Source: Prado023 sp963818445 (lineage in GTDB: Bacteria > Actinomycetota > Actinomycetes > S36-B12 > CAIYMF01). From it: a DNA stretch of 64,000 nt. Position 1 is the stretch's first letter; every line of letters starts with the position of its first letter. Under the pieces are notes generated by a model. That model ran no database searches, was not told the DNA's origin, and saw nothing but the letters and a program-made list of their open reading frames with translations. The stretch is from positions 62,001 through 126,000 of the forward strand of contig CAWFSG010000007.1 of the NCBI GenBank assembly GCA_963818445.1. Direction: 5' to 3'. This document shows positions 38,683-48,552 of this stretch, in pieces. Both the position numbers and the translations under genes were made by a program.

Positions 38683-39553
38683 ATGAAGGTCACTACCAGG
38701 TCGTTGGCGCTCATCGGCGCCGTTGCACTCACCGTCGGGTCTGTCGGGATGCTCATCGAGTTCCGACTCGAGCAGCTCTGGGGCGGGATCGGCGGGAGCC
38801 GTGCCGACGGTCGCCAAGGACGACGCCCTGGCGGCCATGGTGCCGGCAGAGATCGCGTCGGACGGCAAGCTGGTCATCGGCACCGATGCGTCCTACGCCC
38901 CCGCTGAGTTCATGGACACCGACGGCAAGACCATCGTCGGCTTCGACCCCGACCTCGCGAAGGCGGTGGGCCAGGTGCTCGGCCTCCAGGTCAGAGATGC
39001 AGAACGCCCCATTCGACTCCCTGGTCGAGGGCGTGAAGACCGGCAAGTACGAGCTCGGGGTCTCCGCCTTCACGATCAACCCCGACCGGGAGAAGCAGGT
39101 CGACATGCCCAGCTACTTCAGTGCGGGCACAGCTCGTGGGCGGCGCCCAAGGGCAACCCGAACGGGATCACCCCGGACAATGCCTGCGGCCGGAAGATCG
39201 CCGTGCAGAAGGCGACAGTGCAGGTCGATGACGTCACCGCCCGCTCGAAGACGTGCACCGATGCGGGCAAGGACGCCATCACCATCGAGCAGTACCAGTT
39301 GCAGAGCGACGCGACCGCGGCCGTCGTCAGCGGCAAGGACGACGCCATGCTGGCTGACTCGCCGGTGGTGGCCTACGCAATCACGCAGACCGGCGACCAG
39401 CTCGAGACCGTGGGGGACATCTACGACGCTGCGCCGTACGGCTACGCCGTGCCCAAGGGCCAGGGCGACTACACGAAGGCCATCCAGGGCGCCCTGCAGA
39501 AGCTGATCGACGACGGGACCTACCTGAAGGTCCTGATCGAACTGGGCCGTTGA
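38683..39553 (+). pseudogene. Amino acid ABC transporter substrate-binding lipoprotein (three frameshifts)
   Basis: Extracellular solute-binding protein, family 3. Reads MKVTTRSLALIGAVAL, then LSGCSSSSDSSSSGAGS (lipobox LSGC), IASDGKLVIGTDASYAPAEF, IVGFDPDLAKAVGQVLGL, then in a third frame EMQNAPFDSLVEGVKTGKYE and SYFSAGT, then back to WAAPKGNPNGITPDNACG and the C-terminus YLKVLIELGR. Breaks near 38740 (extra G), 38992 (extra A in GGTCAGAG) and 39125-39140 (one base missing). Three errors in one 290-codon gene is extreme. The context with permease and ATPase makes the identity firm. Confidence 0.9.
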
Positions 39554-39558
39554 GAGCG

Positions 39559-39623
39559 GTGCAATCACCGACGTCTGAGGTCAACCCAGTGCAGTAGGGT
39601 CCGGGGTCAACCCCATTGCACAA
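39559..39623. repeat. Repeats before the amino acid permease gene
   Basis: GGTGCAAT (39559) and ATTGCAC (39615-39621) form an inverted pair. A direct repeat GGTCAACCC-AGTGCA (39579-39593) and GGTCAACCCC-ATTGCA (39605-39620) lies between. It lies in the short gap between the binding-protein and permease genes, so it could be an operator, a processing hairpin or an internal promoter region. Confidence 0.4.
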
Positions 39624-39641
39624 GGTCAGGGAGGCCACCCG

Positions 39642-40571
39642 ATGAGCACCTCGGCGCCCAGCGCTCCCGGCGACCTGAAGTCACCGGAGTCGATCAAGGC
39701 GATCCCTGTCCGCCATCCCGGGCGCTGGGTCGCGATGGTGATCATCGGCGTGTTCGCGCTCATGTTCGCGCACAGCGTGTCGACCAACCCCAACTGGCAG
39801 TGGGACTTCCAGCTGCAGAACGCGTTCACGCCACCGGTGTTGCGGGGAGTCGTCACGACCCTGTGGTTGACCGTCGCCGCGATGCTGATCGGCGTGCTGC
39901 TGGGTGTCGCGCTCGCGGTGATGCGGCTGTCACCGAACCCTGTCCTCTCGGGAGCCGCGTGGTTCTACGTGTGGATCTTCCGGGGCACCCCGGTCCTGGT
40001 CCAGCTGGTGATCTGGGGCAACCTCAACTCCCTGTACCGCCAGATCTCCCTGGGGGTGCCGTTCGGCCCGGAGTGGTTCACCTTCCAGACCCGCGACCTG
40101 ATCCCGCCGATCGCCGCGGCCCTCCTGGGCCTGGGGCTCAACGAGGCGGCCTACATGTCGGAGATCATCCGGGCCGGCATCCTGTCCGTGGATGAGGGGC
40201 AGTCCGAGGCTGCCTCGGCGCTGGGCATGTCGCGGATGCAGACCCTGCGCCGGATCGTGCTCCCGCAGGCGATGCGCGTCGTCGTGCCACCGACCGGAAA
40301 CGAGACGATCTCGATGCTCAAGACGACCTCGCTGGTGGCCTACGTTCCCTACGTGGAGCTGTTCTTCCAGACCAGCGCCATCGGCAGCCGCACGTTCCAG
40401 CCGTTCCCGATGCTGGTCACCGCCAGCTTGTGGTACCTGGCGATGACCTCGGTGCTGATGATCGGCCAGTACTACATCGAGCGGTACTACTCGCGCGGGT
40501 CGGTGCGAACACTGCCACCGACGCCGATCCAGAAGCTGCGGATCCGCCTCACCGGGGCGGACCTGCGATGA
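39642..40571 (+). CDS. Amino acid ABC transporter permease (His/Glu/Gln/Arg type)
   Basis: 309 residues; GGGAGG precedes the ATG. About five membrane segments with the HisM/GlnP-type domain: VLRGVVTTLWLTVAAMLIGV, WIFRGTPVLVQLVIWG, and the EAA loop SEAASALGMSRMQTLRRIVLPQA. An N-terminal extension of about 60 residues with one extra helix precedes it. One permease gene only, so a homodimer. The TGA overlaps the next gene's ATG (ATGA). Confidence 0.93.
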   Translation: MSTSAPSAPGDLKSPESIKAIPVRHPGRWVAMVIIGVFALMFAHSVSTNPNWQWDFQLQNAFTPPVLRGVVTTLWLTVAAMLIGVLLGVALAVMRLSPNPVLSGAAWFYVWIFRGTPVLVQLVIWGNLNSLYRQISLGVPFGPEWFTFQTRDLIPPIAAALLGLGLNEAAYMSEIIRAGILSVDEGQSEAASALGMSRMQTLRRIVLPQAMRVVVPPTGNETISMLKTTSLVAYVPYVELFFQTSAIGSRTFQPFPMLVTASLWYLAMTSVLMIGQYYIERYYSRGSVRTLPPTPIQKLRIRLTGADLR

Positions 40572-41347
40572 GCGGGGCAGCGGCGATCACCCCGATGGTC
40601 AAGTCCGAGCAGGTCCACAAGTACTTCGGCCGCCTCGAGGTGCTCAAGGGGATCGACCTCGAGGTCGCCCCCCGCGAAGTGATGTGCATCGTCGGCCCCT
40701 CGGGTTCCGGCAAGTCGACGTTCCTGCGCTGCATCAACCACCTCGAGCGGATCCACTCCGGTCGGCTGTCGGTTGACGGCGAGCTGGTCGGCTACCGGGA
40801 GAAGGGCGCCAAGCTCTACGAGATGCAGGACAAGGAGGTGGCCCGCCAGCGCTTGGAGATCGGGATGGTGTTCCAGCGGTTCAACCTGTTCCCGCACATG
40901 ACGGCCCTGCAGAACATCATGGAGGCCCCCATGCGGGCCAAGGGCGAGCCCAAGGACGTGGTGCGGGACCGGGCCCAGGGACTGCTGGAGCGGGTGGGCC
41001 TCGGTGACCGCGGCGGCTCCTACCCGAGCCAGATGTCCGGTGGCCAGCAGCAGCGTGTGGCCATCGCCCGGGCGCTGTGCATGCAGCCGAAGCTGATGCT
41101 CTTCGACGAGCCGACGTCCGCGTTGGACCCCGAACTGGTCGGCGAGGTGCTCGACGTCATGCGCACGCTTGCCGACGAGGGCATGACGATGATCGTGGTG
41201 ACCCACGAGATGGGGTTCGCCCGCGAGGTCGGCGACAGCCTGGTCTTCATGGACGACGGCGTGGTCGTCGAAGCTGGCAGCCCGCGCGAGGTGCTCGCCA
41301 ACCCACAGCACACCCGCACCAAGGCGTTCCTGTCCAAGGTCCTCTGA
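40568..41347 (+). CDS. Amino acid ABC transporter ATP-binding protein
   Basis: 259 residues, MSGAAAITPMVKSEQVHKYF. Walker A VGPSGSGKSTFLRC, Q-loop VFQRFNLFPHMTALQNI, signature QMSGGQQQRVAIARAL, Walker B LMLFDEPTSALDPEL, H-loop VVTHEMGFAREV. The LERIHSGRLSVDGE context is typical of the polar amino acid (GlnQ/HisP) subfamily. Completes the importer with the preceding two genes. Confidence 0.95.
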   Translation: MSGAAAITPMVKSEQVHKYFGRLEVLKGIDLEVAPREVMCIVGPSGSGKSTFLRCINHLERIHSGRLSVDGELVGYREKGAKLYEMQDKEVARQRLEIGMVFQRFNLFPHMTALQNIMEAPMRAKGEPKDVVRDRAQGLLERVGLGDRGGSYPSQMSGGQQQRVAIARALCMQPKLMLFDEPTSALDPELVGEVLDVMRTLADEGMTMIVVTHEMGFAREVGDSLVFMDDGVVVEAGSPREVLANPQHTRTKAFLSKVL

Positions 41348-41479
41348 AGGCCGACGGCTGGTCCAGGTCAGCGGCTCGGGTGGCAGGTGGGGGGTGGCCG
41401 AGAACGGCAGGTCCGGGAGCCGGCTCGGCACGAGCAGGTGGGCGCTCGGACGCGCGATCCCGCGATGTGATTCTGACCG

Positions 41480-42334
41480 TCAGGCGCCGACGGTCCGGTC
41501 GAGGAACGCGAGGACGTCGGCGGTGACCTCGTCGCGATTGGTCTCGTTGAGCAGCTCGTGGCGCGCCCCCGGGTACAGGGTCGCGTGGACGTCGCGAATC
41601 CCGGCGTCACGGTAGCGCTGGGCCACCAGCTCGACGGCAGCGCCCCCGCCGGCCAGGGGGTCGTCGGTGCCGGAGATCAACAGGATCGGCAGGTCCGACC
41701 GGATCGCCGTCAGGCGTTCGGGATCCGCCGCCTGCGCCAGCGTGGCGATCCCCGTCAGCTTCGGGGCGGCGAACCCGCATGCCTCATCGACGACGTAGGC
41801 GTCGACCTCGGCCTCGTCCCGCGACAGCCACTCATAGCCCGTCCGGTTCTCGAAGGGCGCGTTGAAGGCGCTGAGGTCCGCCGGCTCGTCGGAGTCCAGC
41901 ATCGCCGCGAGGCCGCTGACCTCCGTCGTCCCGGACAGGACGAGGGCGTCGATGTCGCCGGAATGGTCGAGGACGTACTGCTGGCTGGCGAAGGAGCCCA
42001 TGCTGTGCCCGAAGAGGGCCACCTCCAGCTCCGGGTTGTCCTGCCTGATCCGGGCGTTGAGCCGTGCCAGGTCGTCGACCCAGCCCGGCCAACCATCGGG
42101 CCCCCACTGGCCGTACCTCCCGGCAGCAGTCCGCCCTGAGCCCCTCCCGTCGGGGGCGTACACGAGGTAGCCCGCGGCAGTCAGGGCCTGGGCGAAACGT
42201 CGGTAGCGGGCAGCGTGCTCGGCCAACCCATGCTGCACCTGGACCGCCGCCCGCGGCGTGCCCTCGGGCGCCCACCGGAAGGTCTGGAGCTCGATTCCGT
42301 CTGCTGTGGGAACGGTGACTGTGTTCTCCTGCAT
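41480..42334 (-). CDS. Alpha/beta hydrolase (monoacylglycerol-lipase-like)
   Basis: 284 residues, MQENTVTVPTADGIELQTFRW. Serine hydrolase triad visible: nucleophile elbow FGHSMGSFA, Asp in LISGTDDPLAGGG, His in YPGARHELLNE. VQVQHGLAEHAARYRRFA gives the HG oxyanion region with the HGxxEH pattern of monoglyceride lipases and lysophospholipases. No signal peptide. Single gene. Confidence 0.9.
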   Translation of the reverse strand: MQENTVTVPTADGIELQTFRWAPEGTPRAAVQVQHGLAEHAARYRRFAQALTAAGYLVYAPDGRGSGRTAAGRYGQWGPDGWPGWVDDLARLNARIRQDNPELEVALFGHSMGSFASQQYVLDHSGDIDALVLSGTTEVSGLAAMLDSDEPADLSAFNAPFENRTGYEWLSRDEAEVDAYVVDEACGFAAPKLTGIATLAQAADPERLTAIRSDLPILLISGTDDPLAGGGAAVELVAQRYRDAGIRDVHATLYPGARHELLNETNRDEVTADVLAFLDRTVGA

Positions 42335-42421
42335 GTCCCGACTCTGTCAGCCGCAGGAGCCGGAAGCCACAGGGCGGGGCCCGGTCTGGCGGGGCGGAGG
42401 CGGAGGCGGCAATGGCGTCCT

Positions 42422-44617
42422 CTAGGCCAGCAGGCCCGCCTGGAGGGGATCGGTGAGGGCCTCGGTCAGCAGGGCGACCAGCGCCTCGAGCTGGATGTCG
42501 GCGGAGGTCGAGGGCTCCTCGCCCGACCCGTCGAGGGCTCGGGCTGCGAGTCCGGCCTTGCTGTCGATGAGCTCGGCGATCCGGGAGTCGATGGTCTGTG
42601 CGGCGATGATGCGCCACGCCGTCACAGGCTCCTCCTGGCCGATGCGGTGGATGCGGTCGATTGCCTGGGTCTGCTCAGCGGCGGTCCAGGACAGCTCTGC
42701 GAGCACCAGGTTCGACGCGACCTGCAGGTTGATGCCCACCCCCGCCGCGGTCAAGGAGCACACCGCGACGGCGACGTCGGGATCCGTGACGAACGCATCG
42801 ATGTTGCGCTGGCGGACCTTGGTGGTCTGGTCCCCGCGGATCGAGGCGTATCCGATCCCGCGCTGGGCGAACAGCTCCTCGGCGCTGTCCATCACGTCGA
42901 CGTGCTTGGCGAAGAACACCACCTTGCCGACGTTGCGGGCCAGCTGTGCGGTGTAGTCGGCGGCGGGGCCGGCCTTGGCCTGCCCGATGCGCCGCATCAT
43001 GCTGAACACGTTCTCGCCGGTCTCGGCCTTCGCGGTGTCCCGCCGCTCCCAGGTCGCCACGCGCCGCACCAGCTCGTGGTCGATGCCCTCGACGACCGCC
43101 CCGGAGGACCTCCGGTGCAGGGCCTCGGTGTAGCGCGACACCATGCGGCGGGCCAGGACCCGCTCGGCAGCACGGATCGAGCGAGCCGCCTCGGCATCGA
43201 GCTCGACGGGCAGGTCGGCCACGCGGCGCGCGGGGATGTCGGCGGCCACGTCGATCTTGCGCCGGCGGACGATCCCCATGTCGATCACGCATCGGCGGGC
43301 TGCCGGGTAGAAGCCGCGGTCGCCCGGGACCAGCCCCGTCTCCTCGAGGGAGGCCAGCAGGTCCCCGATCGGCTTGGTCTCGTCGATCCAGCCGAGGAAG
43401 GCCCAGATCGCCAGGAAGTCCTCGAGGTCATTGATCAGCGGGGTGCCGGTCAGCGCCATCAGCAGGGGGCGCCCGATCCGTGCCCGGATCCGCTGGGAGA
43501 TCTCCAGCACGTGCTGGGATCGCTGCGAGGACTTGTTCTTGATGAAGTGCGCCTCGTCGACGACCATGCCACGGAAGCCGAGGTCACCCAGCCAGCCGAC
43601 GTGGCGATCCAGCACCTCGTAGTTGACGATGACGATGTCGGCGAAGCCGTCGATCGTGTCCCCGTCACCGTGGATGACGGTGGCCGAGCGAAGCGGTGTC
43701 CAGAGCCCCGCCTCCCGGGCCCAGTTGGTCTTGACGACGTTCGGCACCACCACCAGCAGCGGGTAGGCATCGGCCGCCTGGGCCGCGAGCAGCGCCTGGG
43801 CGGTCTTGCCCAGGCCGGGTTCGTCGGCGAGCAGGAAGGTGCGGTGACCCGCCGCGGCGGCGGCGACGACCTGCGCCTGGTGGGCCATCAGTTCCAGGCC
43901 CTCAGGGACGCGAACGAGGGACGGACCGGGCAGGGGCATGCAGGAGGTGGCCCCGGTGCCCGCGTCCTCGAACGAGCGCAGCAGCGGGCCGAGCAGCTCC
44001 CAGCCGGCCAGCCGCTGGGGGCGGACCTCAGCCGGGCGGGCAGCGCTCAGGTCGGGGGCGAGGAACGGGTTGGCCAGCTGCCGGGAGATGACCGACCGGG
44101 GCACGACCTGGCGCTTGGCGGGCGCGGCTGGCTCGCGGGGCGCAGGCTCGGCCACCTCGGGGGCCACCTCGACTCCGGCGGACTCCAGCAGTTCCCGCCG
44201 CAGGCGCCTGCCCGCCTCGGAGACCTCGGTGTCGCCGTCGATGAGCGCGAGCAGGGAGGTGTCACGGGCGGCCGTCCGGGCCAGGATCGTCGCCACCCCG
44301 TCCAGTCGCTTGAGCTGTGTGGCCCTGTACGCCTCGGTGCTCGTCTCGTCGGCCTTCACGCGGGCCCGCTCCTCGCGGACCAGCAGGGCGACGACCTGGA
44401 ACTTCGTCCGCACCGAGGGGCGCGCCGAACCTCGGGCGACATCGGCCTGGACCTCGGTGACGACGCGTGCGAGCACGGGGATGATGCCGTCGTTGTCGCC
44501 GGGTCGGACGCGTCGCTGATTGCGCGGGACGCCACGGCGCGCGGCCGTCTGACGTTGGCCTGCTCGAGCCAAAGCACCTCCCTGCGTGCCGGGCGCGCGC
44601 GAGCGCGACGCCCTCAA
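42422..44617 (-). CDS. SNF2-family DNA-dependent ATPase/helicase
   Basis: Up to 731 residues; the start is uncertain because the first ~35 residues are basic and weakly conserved. An N-terminal helical region of about 200 residues precedes a two-lobe SNF2 core: LADEPGLGKTAQALL (motif I), VVPNVVKTNWARE (Ia), MVVDEAHFIKN (DEAH, II), LMALTGTPLIND (III). Lobe 2 has VVFFAKHVDVMDSAEELF, SLTAAGVGINLQVA (V) and QAIDRIHRIGQEEPV (VI). SMARCAL1/HepA-like repair or remodelling roles are possible. No nuclease or methylase partner lies nearby. Confidence 0.88.
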   Translation of the reverse strand: MRASRSRAPGTQGGALARAGQRQTAARRGVPRNQRRVRPGDNDGIIPVLARVVTEVQADVARGSARPSVRTKFQVVALLVREERARVKADETSTEAYRATQLKRLDGVATILARTAARDTSLLALIDGDTEVSEAGRRLRRELLESAGVEVAPEVAEPAPREPAAPAKRQVVPRSVISRQLANPFLAPDLSAARPAEVRPQRLAGWELLGPLLRSFEDAGTGATSCMPLPGPSLVRVPEGLELMAHQAQVVAAAAAGHRTFLLADEPGLGKTAQALLAAQAADAYPLLVVVPNVVKTNWAREAGLWTPLRSATVIHGDGDTIDGFADIVIVNYEVLDRHVGWLGDLGFRGMVVDEAHFIKNKSSQRSQHVLEISQRIRARIGRPLLMALTGTPLINDLEDFLAIWAFLGWIDETKPIGDLLASLEETGLVPGDRGFYPAARRCVIDMGIVRRRKIDVAADIPARRVADLPVELDAEAARSIRAAERVLARRMVSRYTEALHRRSSGAVVEGIDHELVRRVATWERRDTAKAETGENVFSMMRRIGQAKAGPAADYTAQLARNVGKVVFFAKHVDVMDSAEELFAQRGIGYASIRGDQTTKVRQRNIDAFVTDPDVAVAVCSLTAAGVGINLQVASNLVLAELSWTAAEQTQAIDRIHRIGQEEPVTAWRIIAAQTIDSRIAELIDSKAGLAARALDGSGEEPSTSADIQLEALVALLTEALTDPLQAGLLA

Positions 44618-44895
44618 GTCCCACGTGCCTGCGATCGCGCGGCGACCCCGCCAGTCCGACGACGGGACCCGAGCATCAGTCGATGACCATCTCAGCGACC
44701 GCAGATCTCACTGCCCAGGCGGATCGAGCCCTTGCCGTGGGTGAGGGCAGTCTAGCGCCCCCACGGTCGTCGGGCGGGACCGGCGCGGAACGACCCGCGG
44801 AAGGCCGCCTCGGAGCAGGAGCGAACTCACCCGGGGCGTGCAGCTGCCCGGATGAACCGTGGGAGAATTGCCGTCCCTTGTCTAGGAGTGCCCCC

Positions 44896-45918
44896 GTGAG
44901 TGGAAACACCGTCTACCGGTTCACCAATGCAGCGATCCTGTCGGTTGTTGCCGTGGATGCTCCCGAGGTCGTCACCTCGGAGTACTTCGACGAGCGACTG
45001 GCGCCCACCCTGCAGCGCCTCGGCGTGCGCAAGGGGATGCTGCAGCAGGTCGCCGGCATCGAGGAGCGCCGGTGGTGGCCGGAGGATGTCTCCTTCACGG
45101 ATGCTGCCGCCCAGGCCGGCGCGCGGGCGCTGTCCGAGTCAGGCATCGCTGCGGACCAGATCGGTCTGCTGATCGACACCTCGGTGTGCCGTGCCCGCCT
45201 CGAGCCCTCATCGTCCGTCGCGGTCCACCACGAGTTGGGTCTGCCGTCGTCCTGCCTGAACTTCGACCTGTCGAACGCCTGCCTCGGCTTCGTCAGCGGG
45301 ATGCAGATCGCCGCGATGATGATCGACTCCGGGCAGATCGACTACGCGCTGATCGTGGACGGCGAGGGCAGCCGAACCGTGCAGGAGCGCACGTTGGAGC
45401 GGCTGCAGTCCGAATCCACCACGGTCGCTGACCTGTTCTCCGACTTCGCCACGCTCACGCTCGGGTCGGGTGCCGCCGGGATGGTCCTCGGCCCCGCAGA
45501 CCGGCATCCGGAGGGCCATGTGTTCGTCGGTGGCGTCGGCAGGGCGGCCACGGAGCACAACCTGCTCTGCCAGGGAGACCTGGAGCGGATGGTCACCGAC
45601 AGCAGGGGGTTGTTGGTGGCCGGCCTCGATGTCGCTGAGGCAGGCTGGACGGATGCCAAGGCCGATTTCGACTGGACCGATGTCCAGCACTACGTCATGC
45701 ACCAGGTGTCCACGGTGCACAGCGAGGCGCTGATCCAGCGGCTCGGACTGGACGCGGACCGCGTTCCTCTGACGTTCCCCACGCTCGGCAACATCGGGCC
45801 GGCGGCGATCCCGATCACCCTGGCCATGCATCAGGAGAGGATCGAGCGGGGTGACCGCGTGATCCTGCTGGGCATCGGCTCGGGGATCAACGCCGCGGCC
45901 GCCGAGATCCGCTGGTGA
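44896..45918 (+). CDS. oleA: OleA: acyl-CoA head-to-head condensing enzyme
   Basis: 340 residues from GTG 44896 (VSGNTVYRFTNAAIL), preceded by TAGGAG. Thiolase-fold Claisen enzyme joining two long-chain acyl-CoAs to a 2-alkyl-3-ketoacid. Active-site Cys in SNACLGFVSG (about residue 129), His in YVMHQVSTVH, Asn in LGNIGPAAIP. RKGMLQQVAGIEERRWW is characteristic of OleA rather than FabH. First gene of the ole operon; its stop overlaps the oleBC GTG (GTGA). A GAGAAT -10-like box lies near 44870. Confidence 0.92.
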   Translation: MSGNTVYRFTNAAILSVVAVDAPEVVTSEYFDERLAPTLQRLGVRKGMLQQVAGIEERRWWPEDVSFTDAAAQAGARALSESGIAADQIGLLIDTSVCRARLEPSSSVAVHHELGLPSSCLNFDLSNACLGFVSGMQIAAMMIDSGQIDYALIVDGEGSRTVQERTLERLQSESTTVADLFSDFATLTLGSGAAGMVLGPADRHPEGHVFVGGVGRAATEHNLLCQGDLERMVTDSRGLLVAGLDVAEAGWTDAKADFDWTDVQHYVMHQVSTVHSEALIQRLGLDADRVPLTFPTLGNIGPAAIPITLAMHQERIERGDRVILLGIGSGINAAAAEIRW

Positions 45919-48552
45919 GCCTGCCGCCTGCCGGATTGAGCGGGCTCGAGGCGCGGTGGTCACGTGAGGTCACTGGGCAGGACTCCTCTGGTGTCGTGCG
46001 CACATGGCACGTGCTGGACTCCCATGCGGGGTTGTCCGAGGGCGCGCCCGAGCCGAGTCGGGACATTGCTGTGCGTGCACGGGAACCCGAGCTGGTCCTA
46101 CCTGTGGCGACGGGTCGTGGCCAGCCCGCCCGAGGGCTGGCGGGTCATCGCCATCGACCACCTGGACATGGGGTTCTCGCAGCGCACCGGGACCGTCCGT
46201 CCGCTCGCGCAGCGCGTCGACGACCTCGACTCGCTCACCGACGCGCTCGGCCTCACGGGGCCAGGGAGCAGCGGCCCGATCATCACGGTCGCCCATGACT
46301 GGGGCGGGCCCATCTCCTTGGGCTGGGTGCTTCGGCACGTCGACCGGATGGCCGGTGTCGTGCTGTCCAACACCGCGGTCCACCAGCCGGCCAACGCCAG
46401 CGCGCCGAGCCTCATCCGCGCAGCCCGCCTGCCGGGCATGCTGCCCGCGATCACCTCGCGGACCCGGACCTTCATCCGGGGCGGGTTGTTCCTCTCCCGC
46501 CCTGTGGCGCCGCCGGAGGTTCGGGCCGGCTACTACGCGCCCTACTCCGGGATGGGCCGACGGGGCGCGATCGAGGCCTTCGTCGCCGACATCCCCCTGG
46601 ATCCCGACGACGTCAGCGCCGGCCCCCTGGATGCCATCGCCGAGGGGTTGGATGCGTTGGCCGACATCCCCGTGCTCCTGCTCTGGGGCCCCCGGGACCC
46701 CGTCTTCTCCGACCTCTACCTGCGTGACCTCATCGGGCGGCTGCCCCATGCCGACGTGCACCGCTACGAGGGCTCCAGCCACTTCGTCCCCGAGGACGCG
46801 CCGACGTTCGCCGCCGACCTCGCCACGTGGGTCCGCAGCCGCAGCCTCCTGGCCGACCCGCGCCCTGGCGCCGGGCAGGAGCAGGATGCGCCCCCGGTGC
46901 CCGACTCGGGCCGGCCGCTGTGGGCGGGGATCAGCGAACGGGCCGCCGATCCGACGACCAGTCGGACCCCGGCCGTCACCGAGCTGGGGCCTTCCGGCGT
47001 CACGACCAGCATCAGCTTCGCTGAGTTGGATGCCCGGGTCGCGCACGTGGCCGCAGGGCTCGCGGCCATCGGCGTGAATCGCGGTGACCGCATCGCCCTG
47101 CTGGTCCCGCCCGGCACCGACCTGACCGCCGTCCTGTACGGGATCTGGCGTGCCGGGGTCATCGCGGTGGTCGTGGACGCGGGACTCGGGATCCGGGGCA
47201 TGCGCGTGGCCCTGCGCAGCGCCGGTCCGGCGTACGTGATGGGCACCGCCAAGGGCCTGGCCGCAGCCCGGCTCATGGGCACCGGCGCGCAGCTGATCTC
47301 CGTCGGACCGGTGCCCGCCTCGGCCCGGCGTGGGCTGGGCGTGCGTTGGAGCCTGGCGGAGGTCGAGGCGCTGGGTGCTGGTGCCCAGCCCCCGGACGCG
47401 CCCGCGGCGGGGGATCCCGCCGTGATCGCGTTCACCTCCGGGGCCACCGGACCCGCGAAGGGCGTGCTGTACCTGCACGGCCAGCTCCAGGCCCAGCGGG
47501 AGCAGCTGGCCTCCCTCTACGCCATCACCCCGGCCGACCGCCTCGTCGCCGCGTTCGGCCCGTTCGCCCTCTTCGGCGCAGCGTTGGGGATCCCCTCAGC
47601 GGTCCCCGACATGAACCTCACCGCGCCGCGCACCCTGACGGCCAGGGCGATGGGCGATGCGGCGGCCGCGATCGACGCGACCATGGTGTTCGCCTCCCCG
47701 GCGGCGCTGGCGAACGTGGTGGCGACTGCCGACGCTGTCGACCCCGCGGGTCGCGCGGCTCTCGCCCGTGTGCGGCTGCTGCTGTCCACCGGGGCCCCGG
47801 TGCCGGCCGAGACGTTGCATGCGATGCGGCGGTTGCTGCCGGTCGCCGAGGCACACGCCCCCTACGGGATGACCGAGGTCCTGCCCGTGGCCGACATCGA
47901 CCTCGCCGGGCTGGATGACGCCGGCCTGGGCAACGGCGTGTGCGTGGGTCGCCCGGTGCCCGGCGTGGAGGTCGAGCTGGCCCCGCTGGACCACGAGGGC
48001 GTCCCGGGTGACGAACGGACCACGGCGCCGGAGGTGACCGGCGAGGTGTGCGTCCGGGCCGCCCACATCAAGGCGCATTACGACCGCCTCTGGGTGACTG
48101 ACTGGGCCGCCACGCCCGCCCCGGGCTGGCACCGCACCGGTGACGTCGGGCACTTCGACGCACAGGGGCGCCTCTGGATCGAGGGCCGGCTCGTCCATGT
48201 GATCGTCACCGCCGAGGGGCCGGTCACGCCGGTCGGGATCGAGCGTCGGGTCGAGGCCGTTCCCGGGGTGCGCCGAGCAGCCGTCGTCGGCGTCGGTCCG
48301 CGGGGCACTGCCCAGGTGGTGGTGGTCGTCGAGCTCGCCGACGCCCGCCGGTCGGGCCTGGCGCCGGCGTCGCTGCGCGATTCGGTCCGGGCCGCGGCCG
48401 GGGACCCGTCCGGCGCGGTCCCGGGGATCGCGGCCGTGCTGGTGGTGCGGACCCTGCCCGTGGACATCAGGCACAACTCCAAGATCGACCGGGTCGCTGT
48501 CGGGCACTGGGCCCAGCGGGTGCTGGATGGCCGGCGGCCGGGCACGCCATGA
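45915..48552 (+). pseudogene. oleBC: OleBC fusion: beta-lactone decarboxylase + beta-lactone synthetase (frameshifted)
   Basis: A natural fusion known from actinobacteria, about 879 codons. The OleB part is a haloalkane-dehalogenase-like alpha/beta hydrolase: LLCVHGNPSWSYLWRR, nucleophile Asp in VAHDWGGPISLGW, late His in YEGSSHFVPED. The OleC part is an AMP-binding ligase-like domain: IAFTSGATGPAKGVLYLHG, APYGMTEVLPV, and HRTGDVGHFDAQGRLWIEGR. The first 47 residues (VSLPPAGLSGLEARWS) are in another frame; one extra base at 46053-46063 (AGTCGGG) breaks it. ATGA overlap with oleD. Confidence 0.92.

Noticed and set aside
42422..44617. SNF2 helicase as part of a phage-defence system
   Set aside because: No nuclease, methylase, PLD or other defence partner lies beside it; neighbours are a lipase-like hydrolase and the ole operon.
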